DNA of 35,783 bases from CAYRNC01 sp964425645 (GTDB lineage Bacteria > Bacillota > Clostridia > Peptostreptococcales > Anaerovoracaceae), in contig CAYRNC010000010.1 of assembly GCA_964425645.1 (NCBI GenBank), positions 1 to 35,783 on the forward strand, written 5' to 3'. The notes under the pieces are model-generated. The model was given only the letters and a program-made list of their open reading frames with translations, did no database searches and was not told the DNA's origin. The position numbers were made by a program, and so were the translations under genes. The first letter of the stretch is position 1. The number at the start of each line of letters is the position of its first letter. Positions 8,493 to 17,025 of the stretch are shown here, piece by piece.

Positions 8493-8524
8493 CAGGCTGT
8501 TGTGTTCCGGAAAGGAAATGATAG

Positions 8525-9304
8525 ATGTTTAAATATCTGCTTTATGAAAAACAGGGTGCTATAGCATATCTTACTGTAAACCGCCCTGATCAAATGAACA
8601 TACTTACTCTTGCCCTTCAAGAGGAAATGTTCAGTGCCCTTGATGTGATTGAAGGCGATGAAGAGCTCAGGGTGCTTGTTCTTACCGGAGCCGGTGAAAA
8701 AGCATTTATGGCCGGGGCTGATATCAAAGAGCTGCAGGCTAGGGATTTCATCGTTGCCCGTCAACAAACCCAAAGGAGGCAGCAGCTTTATAACAGGTTT
8801 TCAGAGATGAAAATCCCTGTTATTGCGGCAATTAACGGATTTGCTTTCGGGGCAGGGCTGGAACTTATTCTGGCATGTACCCTAAGGATTGCCGGCGAAG
8901 AGGCAAGCATCGGTGCCTTGGAGATAAATTTAGCGATAATACCCGGCGAGGGTGGAACGCAAAGGCTTCCGAGACTTGTGGGATTTGGCAGAGCTATGGA
9001 AATGGTGCTTACCGGCGTGCCGATTAATGCAAAAGAGGCTTATCGCATCGGCCTTGTTAATAAAGTAGTGCCGAAAGAGGAACTGATGAATGCGGCAAGG
9101 GAGACGGCACACAGTCTGGCATTAAAAGCCCCTGTCGCTCTTCAATGTGCAAAAGAGGCTGTAAATCGGTCTATGGAAGTTGGTCTGTATGAGGGTTTAG
9201 CCCATGAGTCTTATCTGCACGCATATACCTGTGCAACGGAAGATAAAGAGGAAGGAATAAGCGCGTTTTTACAAAAGCGAAAACCTGTGTACAAAGGCAG
9301 ATAA
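8525..9304 (+). CDS. Enoyl-CoA hydratase/isomerase (crotonase family)
   Basis: Soluble crotonase-fold enzyme, 259 aa. The oxyanion-hole region FMAGADIKEL (61-70) and NGFAFGAGLEL (104-114) are present. Both catalytic glutamates of true hydratases are kept: Glu113 in GAGLEL and Glu133 in GALEINL, followed by IPGEGGTQRLPR. This supports syn-hydration of a 2-enoyl-CoA (or the reverse dehydration) over the decarboxylase or hydrolase branches. It lies 32 nt after the dehydrogenase and ends at a terminator, so the two form one operon. Context suggests it handles the acyl-CoA made by the upstream enzyme; chain structure unknown. Confidence 0.92.
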   Translation: MFKYLLYEKQGAIAYLTVNRPDQMNILTLALQEEMFSALDVIEGDEELRVLVLTGAGEKAFMAGADIKELQARDFIVARQQTQRRQQLYNRFSEMKIPVIAAINGFAFGAGLELILACTLRIAGEEASIGALEINLAIIPGEGGTQRLPRLVGFGRAMEMVLTGVPINAKEAYRIGLVNKVVPKEELMNAARETAHSLALKAPVALQCAKEAVNRSMEVGLYEGLAHESYLHAYTCATEDKEEGISAFLQKRKPVYKGR

Positions 9305-9318
9305 AGTTTTTTTGTTTC

Positions 9319-9344
9319 ACCCCTGTTTATTGACAGGGGTTTTT
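9319..9344 (+). terminator. Rho-independent terminator
   Basis: ACCCCTG / CAGGGGT stem with an 8-nt loop and a T-run directly after it. It closes the dehydrogenase–hydratase operon. Confidence 0.9.
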
Positions 9345-9470
9345 ACTTGCCGTATGATCGTGATTTAATAAGCAAAAGGGCTGTTTCTCTGATTGTTTTC
9401 TGATTAAACAATACCGTATATAGGTATAATACATAATGGATTTTCGGGGCAATTAGATATAGCAAGTGTC

Positions 9471-9498
9471 TTGTTTTTTAGTCGAAAATGTATATAAT
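9471..9498 (+). promoter_or_regulatory. Sigma-A-type promoter of the carboxyltransferase gene
   Basis: TTGTTT, 16 nt, TATAAT, located about 40 nt before the AGGAGG/GTG start at 9540. It makes the carboxyltransferase an independent unit, outside the sigma-54 operons. Confidence 0.6.
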
Positions 9499-9539
9499 AA
9501 TATCAATTGTTGCAGTAAAGATATGTTTAGGAGGCACCC

Positions 9540-10937
9540 GTGAGTAAAGTTAAAGTAACAGAAACGGTTTTGCGCGACGGGCATCAGTCATTGATTGCAA
9601 CCAGGATGACTACCGACGAAATGCTGCCCATCATAGAGGTTATGGATCAGGTAGGTTATCATGCGATGGAGGTCTGGGGCGGAGCCACATTTGATTCATG
9701 CCTGCGTTATTTAAACGAAGATCCCTGGGAAAGATTAAGAATAATTCGGAAAAATGTTAAGAACACAAAGCTTCAAATGCTGCTTCGCGGCCAGAATTTA
9801 CTTGGTTATAAGCATTACGCCGATGACGTTGTAGAGGAATTTGTGAAAAAATCCATCGGCAATGGTATAGATATAATACGCATATTTGATGCTTTAAATG
9901 ACCCTAGAAATCTTATGAAATCTGTAGAGGTAACAAAAAAAGAGGGAGGCCATGCCCAGTGTGCAATCTCTTATACGATAAGTCCCATCCATACGAACGA
10001 ATATTTTGTAGACTTGATACGGGAGCTTAAAAGTATGGGTGCGGATTCTGTATGCATCAAAGACATGGCCGGGTTGCTTGATCCGTATAATACGCATACT
10101 TTAGTGAGTGAGATAAAAAAGGAAACCGCAATTCCAATAGAAATTCATACCCATGCCACGAGCGGTTTGGGCAGTATGACCTTGCTTAAGGCAGTCGAGG
10201 CAGGGGCCGATATAATTGATACGGCAATATCCCCCTTCGGAGAAGGAACTTCTCAGCCCTCAACGGAACCGATGGTTGCAGCCTTAGCGGGAACAGAATG
10301 GGATACGGGATTAAATATGGACAGATTAAACGAGGTGGCAGAATACTTCAGGCCGATTCGCGAAAAATATATATCCGAAGGGCTGCTCGATGCTAAGCTC
10401 ATGGGTGTAGATATCAATACGCTTAAGTATCAGGTGCCTGGGGGTATGCTGTCAAATCTGGTATCACAGCTTAAACAGCAAAATGCCATGAATAAGTTCG
10501 AAGAAGTGTTAAAGGAGGTGCCAAGGGTCAGAGAGGATCTGGGCTATCCGCCTTTGGTCACTCCCACAAGCCAGATTGTAGGGACCCAGGCAGTTTTAAA
10601 TGTTGTCATGGGTGAAAGGTACAAGATCGTTCCAAATGAGGTCAGACAGTTGGTAAAAGGAATGTATGGAAAGACGACCGTTCCTATAAAGCAGGATATT
10701 GTTAAGAAAATTATCGGCGATGAAGAGCAGATAACCTGTCGCCCGGCCGATTTTATAGCACCTGAATTGGAAAATATCAAAAAAGAAATTGCCCGGTATG
10801 TGGAGCAAGATGAGGATGTGCTGACAAGAGCGATGTTTCCAAAGCCCGCCATCGATTTCTTTCAATACAGAAACGCCAAGCGCTACAAAATAGATTCCGA
10901 TCTGCTGATTGATGAGCATATGGTATATCCGGTGTAG
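9540..10937 (+). CDS. Biotin-dependent carboxyltransferase subunit (OadA / 5S / PycB-like)
   Basis: Carboxyltransferase that moves CO2 between carboxybiotin and a 2-oxo acid such as oxaloacetate/pyruvate. 465 aa with a GTG start (AGGAGG 5 nt upstream). Visible: LRDGHQSL (11-18) with the metal Asp13, Lys174 in CIKDMAG (biotin-carboxylating lysine) and metal ligands His203/His205 in EIHTHATSGLG. The TIM barrel and C-terminal helical part are present, but no biotin-attachment (MKM) domain, so the carrier must be a separate protein outside this window. Alternatives are oxaloacetate decarboxylase alpha, transcarboxylase 5S and the pyruvate carboxylase B subunit. Its position after an acyl-CoA pathway suits propionyl-CoA/methylmalonyl-CoA transcarboxylation, which is inference. 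Confidence 0.88.
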   Translation: MSKVKVTETVLRDGHQSLIATRMTTDEMLPIIEVMDQVGYHAMEVWGGATFDSCLRYLNEDPWERLRIIRKNVKNTKLQMLLRGQNLLGYKHYADDVVEEFVKKSIGNGIDIIRIFDALNDPRNLMKSVEVTKKEGGHAQCAISYTISPIHTNEYFVDLIRELKSMGADSVCIKDMAGLLDPYNTHTLVSEIKKETAIPIEIHTHATSGLGSMTLLKAVEAGADIIDTAISPFGEGTSQPSTEPMVAALAGTEWDTGLNMDRLNEVAEYFRPIREKYISEGLLDAKLMGVDINTLKYQVPGGMLSNLVSQLKQQNAMNKFEEVLKEVPRVREDLGYPPLVTPTSQIVGTQAVLNVVMGERYKIVPNEVRQLVKGMYGKTTVPIKQDIVKKIIGDEEQITCRPADFIAPELENIKKEIARYVEQDEDVLTRAMFPKPAIDFFQYRNAKRYKIDSDLLIDEHMVYPV

Positions 10938-10947
10938 TGATTCTTTA

Positions 10948-10974
10948 GGGACAGGGAATAAATCTTGTCCTTTC
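10948..10974. terminator. Weak hairpin terminator between convergent genes
   Basis: An imperfect stem, GGGACA...TGTCC, with TTTC after it lies in the 45-bp gap between the carboxyltransferase gene and the convergent MgtC-like gene. Confidence 0.45.
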
Positions 10975-10982
10975 GAATTTGT

Positions 10983-11663
10983 TCAGTCAAGTTCCTCTAC
11001 AATTAAAACTCCCGGCTGCTCCGAAAGGATTTCCACCGCTTTGGATTTTGTAACCCTTTTAGGTATGCGTATTGAAATATTAAGGCTGTAACCAGGGTCC
11101 GCGGAGTTGGATTTGTTTATATGTGTCTCTAGTATCATGTATCCTCCGCCTCTTATACAACTGAGCAGATCTTTCATATTGCCCATAGAGTTAATTTCAA
11201 TGTAAAGATTCAAAATCTTTGAACGGTTATAAAAGTAGATTTCCAATTTTGGGAGCAGTGCAAGAACAATAAAAATCAATATCCCCGCTATAAGAGCCCC
11301 GGAATAGAAGCCGATGCCCAATGCCAGACCCATACAGGCGGAAGCCCACAGACCGGCAGCTGTTGTAAGCCCTTTAACTTTTCTCCTGCTGGTGACCAAT
11401 ATCAGTCCCGCTCCGAGAAAACCGATGCCGCTGATTACCTGTGCTCCTAACCTTGCAGGATCCGTATAGTCTGTTATCGCTTCAAAAATATAATTATTTG
11501 TCATCATCGCCAAAGTAGCGCCCATGCAGACTAAAATGTGGGTGCGAAGACCTGCCTGGTGTTTGTTCGCTCCCCGTTCCAGGCCTACTATACCCCCAAA
11601 AATTACCGCGAGCAGTAGCCTGACCATGACAGAACATATATTGATCTCATAAAGCCAATCCAT
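10983..11663 (-). CDS. MgtC/SapB family membrane protein
   Basis: Integral membrane protein of the MgtC/SapB family; often linked to magnesium stress, but the exact function is unsettled. Start placed at 11663, where AAGGAGG precedes ATG by about 7 nt, giving 226 aa. The family signature GGIVGLERG...GLRTH is near residues 23-41, and ISGIGFLGAGLI and KGLTTAAGLWASA follow. The first 140 residues are membrane-spanning. The C-terminal part (after LPKLEIYF) is a small soluble domain of ACT-like look. It is divergent from the Fic-like gene with a 91-bp gap. Confidence 0.88.
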   Translation of the reverse strand: MDWLYEINICSVMVRLLLAVIFGGIVGLERGANKHQAGLRTHILVCMGATLAMMTNNYIFEAITDYTDPARLGAQVISGIGFLGAGLILVTSRRKVKGLTTAAGLWASACMGLALGIGFYSGALIAGILIFIVLALLPKLEIYFYNRSKILNLYIEINSMGNMKDLLSCIRGGGYMILETHINKSNSADPGYSLNISIRIPKRVTKSKAVEILSEQPGVLIVEELD

Positions 11664-11754
11664 ACAGGTACCTCCTTGTAATTCGGTATATGAATAATGT
11701 ATTCTGTATAGGAAGATAAAAATATTATATGCAATGTATAGAAAAAGGTAAACC

Positions 11755-12471
11755 ATGTATCGTGAGATCAAGAAGAAAAAAATAATTTTGGAATATCGGA
11801 AGCCTTTTACAAAAGAAGTCGCCTCTTTGCTCTTTGAGCTCGATCAGGCAGATTGGATTTATTCTTCCATAAGGCTCGACGGGAACATCCTGCCTCGCTC
11901 CAAAATCGAACGGATTTTAAAAGGAGATTTTGTAATTGATGTGTCTGTCAGCCATCATGCAGCTGTGAGTAATCATCAGCAGACGATAAGAATGCTCTGC
12001 GACATGGCGGAAATGGATGTTTATTTAAGTAAAAATATTCTGATGAAAATGTATGATTGCCTTATTAAACCGCCTTGTTTGGATTTTCGAAAGAGCAACC
12101 CCGTTCTTCATATGCTTTCCTATAATCCCCCTCATTTCAAGGAGATAGAAGAACAGATAGATCTTTTGTTTTATTGGTTCTATAAAGATAATTATTCTTT
12201 AAATCCTATTGAAAGAGCGGCTCTTGTGCACAATAAGCTGATCGAAATATATCCCTTTGAAAGCGGATCGGAGGCTGTAGCCAGAGCAGCGGCCCAATAC
12301 ATACTTCTGCAGGCCGGTTTCCCGATAATTCTTTGGAATATAAGCGAACAGGAATACTATGACGCGGTAAGTCTTTATCTTAAAAGCGAGGACATTACAC
12401 CCATATATGAGGTATTGGAAAGGGGAACATACAATAAGCTCTTGATAATGCTTCAGCTTACTTCGGAGTAA
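11755..12471 (+). CDS. Degenerate Fic-fold protein, likely without AMPylase activity
   Basis: 238 aa, resembling Fic domain proteins, which transfer AMP or other groups to target proteins. An N-terminal SSIRLDGN (37-44) resembles the Fic inhibitory-helix motif S/TxxxE(G/N), with Asp in place of Glu. The core motif HPFxxGNGRxxR appears as YPFESGSEAVAR (166-177): Pro-Phe, the first Gly and the last Arg are kept, but the catalytic His is Tyr and the Asn-Gly-Arg part is Ser-Glu-Ala. The frame is fully open and the length normal, so it looks maintained rather than decaying. A non-enzymatic or altered-chemistry role is possible. It converges on argH with a 10-bp gap. Family call moderate; inactivity inferred. 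Confidence 0.65.
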   Translation: MYREIKKKKIILEYRKPFTKEVASLLFELDQADWIYSSIRLDGNILPRSKIERILKGDFVIDVSVSHHAAVSNHQQTIRMLCDMAEMDVYLSKNILMKMYDCLIKPPCLDFRKSNPVLHMLSYNPPHFKEIEEQIDLLFYWFYKDNYSLNPIERAALVHNKLIEIYPFESGSEAVARAAAQYILLQAGFPIILWNISEQEYYDAVSLYLKSEDITPIYEVLERGTYNKLLIMLQLTSE

Positions 12472-12481
12472 AGTTCAACGT

Positions 12482-13798
12482 TCATTCACTAAAACCGGAG
12501 ATTTCAACAGCCCGTTTTTGTATATTGATGCTGTCATAAATGTCCTCTTCAAACAGAGGTGAAAAACTTTTAAATTCTTCTAAACTCATATCGTCCAGAT
12601 TCTTATCCTTTTCAATACAATACAGTACCATTTTACCTATTATTTCGTGGCAGTCCCTGAAGGCCAGTCCTTTTCTTACAAGATAGTCCGCTGCATCTGT
12701 TGCATTCATAAATCCATCTTTTGTGGCCGCTTCCATGCGGTCCTTTTTTATTTTAATCGTTTTAACTACCTCGGTAAATATGGCAAGGCAATCTTTCAAG
12801 GTGTCACCTGAATCAAATAAGGGCATCTTATCTTCCTGCATATCCTTATTATAGGCCAAAGGAAGTCCTTTCATGGTTGTTAAAAGATTCATAAGATTTC
12901 CATACACCCTTCCGGTTTTTCCGCGAATTAACTCCGCCATATCCGGATTTTTCTTTTGAGGCATTATGCTGCTTCCCGTGCTGAAAGCATCATCCATTTC
13001 GATGAAATCAAATTCCGTGGAGCTCCAGAGGATCATCTCTTCACAAAACCGGGACAAGTGCATCATGGCTGTCGCGCAGCAGCCTATAAATTCTATGGCA
13101 AAATCGCGATCGCTTACCGCGTCCATGCTGTTTTCACATATTTCAGAGAAACCCAGTTCTTTAGCCGTAAACGATCTGTCGATTGTATAGCTTGTCCCTG
13201 CCAAAGCCCCTGAGCCCAAAGGCATAAAATCTGTGCGCTTCAGACAGTCGGTAAATCGTTCCCGGTCTCGTGTAAACATTTGGCGGTATGCAGAAAGATG
13301 CAAAGCGAGTGTTACAGGTTGTGCTCTTTGAAGATGGGTGTACCCCGGCATCACTGTTTTTCGGTGTTCATTTGCCAGGTCCTTAAGGGTTCCGATCAAA
13401 AGATCAATAAGCCTCAGTATCTTTTTAATCTCCTGTTTCTGATAAAGACGAAGGTCCGTTGCCACTTGATCGTTTCTGCTTCTTGCGGTGTGCAGTTTTT
13501 TCCCTATTACTCCAATTCTCTCCGTCAGCAGACTTTCGATATTCATATGGATATCTTCTTGCTCTATTTTAAACTCTATCTTGCCTTCCTCTATATCTGT
13601 CAGTATATCAAGAAGAGAAAGCCGGATAAGCTCGGCTTCCTCACCGGTCAGTATTCCCTGCTTAGCCAGCATGGCGGCATGGGCCAGGCTGCCTTCAATA
13701 TCTTGCTTATAAAGTCTTTGATCTGTTTCTATGGAGGCATTGAATTTATCAGCGGATAAACTCGCCTCCCTTGAGAATCTTCCTTTCCAAAGCTTCAT
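12482..13798 (-). CDS. argH: Argininosuccinate lyase
   Basis: Last step of arginine biosynthesis: argininosuccinate -> arginine + fumarate. 438 aa, fumarase/aspartase superfamily. The start MKLWKGRFS is the typical ArgH N-terminus; the signature GSSIMPQKKNPD carries the catalytic serine loop, and TARSRNDQVATD and GYTHLQRAQPVT are present. It is co-directional with argG and overlaps its 3' end by 50 bp in another frame, with GGGGGGAG about 12 nt before ATG, so translation is likely coupled. The length is slightly shorter than the roughly 460 aa of many homologues because the C-terminus ends soon after SINIQKRAVEISGF. Confidence 0.96.
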   Translation of the reverse strand: MKLWKGRFSREASLSADKFNASIETDQRLYKQDIEGSLAHAAMLAKQGILTGEEAELIRLSLLDILTDIEEGKIEFKIEQEDIHMNIESLLTERIGVIGKKLHTARSRNDQVATDLRLYQKQEIKKILRLIDLLIGTLKDLANEHRKTVMPGYTHLQRAQPVTLALHLSAYRQMFTRDRERFTDCLKRTDFMPLGSGALAGTSYTIDRSFTAKELGFSEICENSMDAVSDRDFAIEFIGCCATAMMHLSRFCEEMILWSSTEFDFIEMDDAFSTGSSIMPQKKNPDMAELIRGKTGRVYGNLMNLLTTMKGLPLAYNKDMQEDKMPLFDSGDTLKDCLAIFTEVVKTIKIKKDRMEAATKDGFMNATDAADYLVRKGLAFRDCHEIIGKMVLYCIEKDKNLDDMSLEEFKSFSPLFEEDIYDSINIQKRAVEISGFSE

Positions 13799-15017
13799 GC
13801 TCTTTTGCTCCCCCCTTTTTATTCTGTTTTTGGATTGCCCTTATTTTTAAAGATAGTGCGAATAGGTTTATGAAGCCCTCCGCGTCTTTTTGATTGTAAA
13901 CATCATCCTTGCTGAACGTTGCATATTCCTCGCTGTAAAGAGAGTTTTCGGACTTTGCGGCCACCGGTACGGCATTACCTTTATAAAGTTTAACCCGAAC
14001 GGTACCCGTAACCAGAGATTGTGTCGCATTGACGAACGCATCAATGGCCTCTCTTAACGGTGTGAACCACAGTCCGTCATATACTAATTGGGAATATTTT
14101 TGAGCCACAATATTTTTATAAGCCATAGTATCCCTGTCCAGTATTAATTTCTCCAATGCAGAGTGGGCCTTGTATAAGATAGTTCCCCCGGGCGTCTCGT
14201 AAACGCCCCTTGATTTCATGCCCACAAGGCGATTTTCAATTATATCAATAGTTCCTACAGCGTTTTCCCCACCCACTTTATTAAGTAAAGTCATAAGCTC
14301 GATGGGACCCATCGTTTTTCCATTTACAGCTGCGGGCACGCCGTTTTCAAAATTGATCTCAATATAGGTGGGTTTATCAGGAGCCTTTTCAGGCGGGACA
14401 CTCATCATCAGAATGCTGTCAAGATGCTCATTCCAAGGATTTTCCAGGTTTCCCCCCTCATGGCTGATATGCCAAATATTTTGATCCCGGCTGTAAATAT
14501 CCTCCTCAGTCTGAGCTATGGAGACATTATGAGCCGCGGCATATGCTATACAATCCTCACGAGAGTCAAGCTCCCATTCTCTCCAGGGAGCAATTATTTT
14601 GATAGCGGGGTTTAATGCTTTTACGCTGGCTTCAAATCGAACTTGGTCATTACCTTTGCCGGTGCAGCCGTGGGCTATAATAAAGGCACCTTCCTTTTCC
14701 GCCACCTCCACAAGTTTTTTTGCCATTAGAGGTCGTGCCATGGCGGTTCCAAGAAGGTAATCCCCTTCATATACGGCTCCGGCTTTTAGCGTAGGCCAGA
14801 TATAGTCGGTGATGAACTCCTCCCTTATATCCAGAATGTATGCTTTTTTGGCGCCTGTATCATAAGCTTTTTTTTCTATGGCGCCAAAATCATCTTCCTG
14901 ACCGGCATTGAGGCACACAGCGATTACGTCATAGTCATATCGCTCTTTAAGCCAGGCCATAATTACCGATGTATCCAGCCCGCCGGAATATGCAAGTACG
15001 ACTTTTTCCTTTTCCAT
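13749..15017 (-). CDS. argG: Argininosuccinate synthase
   Basis: ATP-dependent condensation of citrulline and aspartate in arginine biosynthesis. 422 aa. P-loop AYSGGLDTSV near the N-terminus, then GCTGKGNDQVRFE and SRDQNIWHISHEGG. The start has AAGGAGG about 9 nt upstream. The C-terminal roughly 30 residues are charged and basic (KQNKKGGAKEHEALERKIL) and run into argH. It is the first gene of an argGH operon, with a plausible promoter at 15084-15111. Confidence 0.96.
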   Translation of the reverse strand: MEKEKVVLAYSGGLDTSVIMAWLKERYDYDVIAVCLNAGQEDDFGAIEKKAYDTGAKKAYILDIREEFITDYIWPTLKAGAVYEGDYLLGTAMARPLMAKKLVEVAEKEGAFIIAHGCTGKGNDQVRFEASVKALNPAIKIIAPWREWELDSREDCIAYAAAHNVSIAQTEEDIYSRDQNIWHISHEGGNLENPWNEHLDSILMMSVPPEKAPDKPTYIEINFENGVPAAVNGKTMGPIELMTLLNKVGGENAVGTIDIIENRLVGMKSRGVYETPGGTILYKAHSALEKLILDRDTMAYKNIVAQKYSQLVYDGLWFTPLREAIDAFVNATQSLVTGTVRVKLYKGNAVPVAAKSENSLYSEEYATFSKDDVYNQKDAEGFINLFALSLKIRAIQKQNKKGGAKEHEALERKILKGGEFIR

Positions 15018-15083
15018 TATATTGCCCTCCTTAAATGCATATCGAGCAGATCGGTATGCTAAATCTTTTAATACTATGTAAAA

Positions 15084-15111
15084 ATTATAGCATAACGGGG
15101 GAGGAATGCAA
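15084..15111 (-). promoter_or_regulatory. Candidate argGH promoter
   Basis: On the minus strand TTGCAT, 16 nt, TATAAT, about 65 nt upstream of the argG start. The fit to the sigma-A consensus is good. Confidence 0.55.
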
Positions 15112-15121
15112 TGCTATTTTA

Positions 15122-15151
15122 ATAAATATGCATAATAATCTATAAATATGC
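15122..15151. repeat. Direct repeat upstream of argGH promoter (possible operator)
   Basis: ATAAATATGC occurs at 15122-15131 and 15142-15151, spaced 20 bp start to start (two helical turns), directly upstream of the argG -35. It does not match the classic ARG box well, so ArgR binding is only a guess. Confidence 0.35.
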
Positions 15152-15189
15152 GAAGCGATTTGTTTACATTGCGAATAAGCATTCTTTGG

Positions 15190-15218
15190 TTTACTTTACA
15201 GTATATATTAACTATAAT
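15190..15218 (+). promoter_or_regulatory. Candidate promoter of the murB–rapZ operon
   Basis: TTTACT, 17 nt, TATAAT, about 50 nt before the murB start and divergent from argGH. Confidence 0.5.
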
Positions 15219-15269
15219 TAGATTTAACCGACTAATGTATCCAGACTGCAGAATTACGGAGGATTTTTC

Positions 15270-16196
15270 TTGGAGCATCTTAAAACTGTATATTATGAGC
15301 TGACGGATTTAATGGATCGGGATAGTTTGATTCGCAATGCGCCCATGAAGCAACAAACATCGTTTCGTGCGGGGGGTAATGCCGATCTTCTTGTGATACC
15401 AAAAAATTCTGAGGAACTTACAAAGGTTATGGGTATCATATATGGGAGAAAAGTTGACTTTTTCATAATGGGTAACGGTACAAACCTTCTAGTTAAAGAT
15501 GGGGGTTTTCGCGGAGTCATTGTAAAGATAGGAAGCGGCATCGGTAATATAAATGTAGAAAAAGAACGAATTCATGCAGGTGCCGGGGCGCTGCTATCGG
15601 AGGTGTCTGCCAAAGCTCTTGAATTTGGACTTACCGGGTTTGAATTTGCTTCAGGCATACCGGGAAGCATAGGAGGGGCTGCATACATGAATGCCGGAGC
15701 ATATGGCGGCGATATGGGCGATGTGGTGGAGCAGGTTCGGGTCCTTTGCAAAGACGGCAATGGAGAATACGTTCTTTCAAAGCAGGAAATGGAATACGGA
15801 TATAGGAGGAGTGCCCTTATGGATACCGAAGATATAATTGTATCCGTATCCTTGAAGCTTTCACGGGGCAATCGGGACGATATATATGGAAAAATGCAGG
15901 AATTTGCATGCAGCCGCAAGAACAAACAGCCATTTAACTATCCCAGCGCCGGCAGTTTTTTCAAAAGGCCTAAAGGGTATTTTGCCGGAAAACTGATAGA
16001 GGAGGCCGGAATGAAAGGTGCTCGTGTGGGAGGTGCCGGTGTGTCAACCTTGCACGCGGGCTTTATTATAAATGAAAAAGATGCAACAGCGAAAGATATT
16101 ATTGAACTTATGAAAGAGATCCAGCATCGGGTTCACGAAAAGGCCGGGGTCTGGCTGTTTCCTGAGGTTCGGATCATAGGCGAGGAGCAGGTATGA
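15270..16196 (+). CDS. murB: UDP-N-acetylenolpyruvoylglucosamine reductase
   Basis: FAD/NADPH enzyme making UDP-N-acetylmuramate in peptidoglycan synthesis. 308 aa with a TTG start set by GGAGG 7 nt upstream. FAD-binding MGNGTNLLVKDGGFRG, then ASGIPGSIGGAAYMNAGAYG, and the type II active-site segment YPSAGSFFKRP with the catalytic serine; the final catalytic glutamate lies in WLFPEVRIIG. The stop overlaps the next gene's start (ATGA), the usual tight coupling in the clostridial murB–PHP–rapZ–whiA block. Confidence 0.96.
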   Translation: MEHLKTVYYELTDLMDRDSLIRNAPMKQQTSFRAGGNADLLVIPKNSEELTKVMGIIYGRKVDFFIMGNGTNLLVKDGGFRGVIVKIGSGIGNINVEKERIHAGAGALLSEVSAKALEFGLTGFEFASGIPGSIGGAAYMNAGAYGGDMGDVVEQVRVLCKDGNGEYVLSKQEMEYGYRRSALMDTEDIIVSVSLKLSRGNRDDIYGKMQEFACSRKNKQPFNYPSAGSFFKRPKGYFAGKLIEEAGMKGARVGGAGVSTLHAGFIINEKDATAKDIIELMKEIQHRVHEKAGVWLFPEVRIIGEEQV

Positions 16197-17002
16197 GTCG
16201 GTATGAAGAAAAATACAAGGATGAAATTTCGAAATACAGGATGGTTTATGATATTCATACACACACAACGTTTTCACATGGGAAGGGTTCAATTGAGGAC
16301 AATGTAAAAGCGGCAAAGGATAAGCATCTGTCGGTTATCGGTATATCCGATCACGGGCCTGGTCATAAATTCTACGGGATCAAACGTAAGAATTTACGTT
16401 TAATGCGGCAAGAGATCGACAGGCTTAAATCGGTCTATCCCGAGATTGAGATACTGTTTGGGATAGAGGCGAATATAATAGACCCATCAGGGAAGCTGGA
16501 TCATACAGAAGAGGATCTGAAATATCTGGATTACGTGCTTGCAGGTTATCATTATGGAATATTTGGGGACAACCCTCTTGTTTCTTCAGGGATACATTTT
16601 ATGAATTTGCTGTCTTCAGGCATAGTCGGAAGCAGCAACAGGGACCCGGGGATGCGCAGAAGGAGGATGAAGAAGCTTAAAAATACAAACACGGATCTGG
16701 TTATAAAGGCACTGCATGAAAACGATATAAAAATGTTAACTCATCCCGGTGATAAGGGACCCTTTGATTTATGTGCCATAGCGGAGGCTTGCAGGGAAAC
16801 GGGAACCCTTATGGAGATCAGCAACTGGCATGAAGCACCGCAGACTAAAGAGCTCAGAGCCTTGCGAAATATCGATGTAAATTTTGCTGTAAGCAGCGAT
16901 GCCCATTCCCCGAGCCGGGTCGGAACTTTTGAAAAAGGCCTGGCAAGAGCCGTGGGTGCGGGTATTGACCCGGCCCGGATAGTCAATTTGGCTCCGCTGT
17001 AA
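16193..17002 (+). CDS. PHP-domain metal-dependent phosphoesterase
   Basis: 269 aa, polymerase-and-histidinol-phosphatase (PHP) fold, probably a phosphatase or nuclease on a small substrate. The metal-binding set is complete: YDIHTHTTFSHG (HxH), GISDHGPGH, FGIEAN, LAGYHYG, LTHPGD and SSDAHSPS. The start overlaps the murB stop by 4 nt. PHP proteins are regular members of the murB–rapZ neighbourhood in Clostridia, but their substrate there is not established. Confidence 0.88.
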   Translation: MSRYEEKYKDEISKYRMVYDIHTHTTFSHGKGSIEDNVKAAKDKHLSVIGISDHGPGHKFYGIKRKNLRLMRQEIDRLKSVYPEIEILFGIEANIIDPSGKLDHTEEDLKYLDYVLAGYHYGIFGDNPLVSSGIHFMNLLSSGIVGSSNRDPGMRRRRMKKLKNTNTDLVIKALHENDIKMLTHPGDKGPFDLCAIAEACRETGTLMEISNWHEAPQTKELRALRNIDVNFAVSSDAHSPSRVGTFEKGLARAVGAGIDPARIVNLAPL

Positions 17003-17025
17003 TTTTTCAACAGGAGAGAAGTGAA

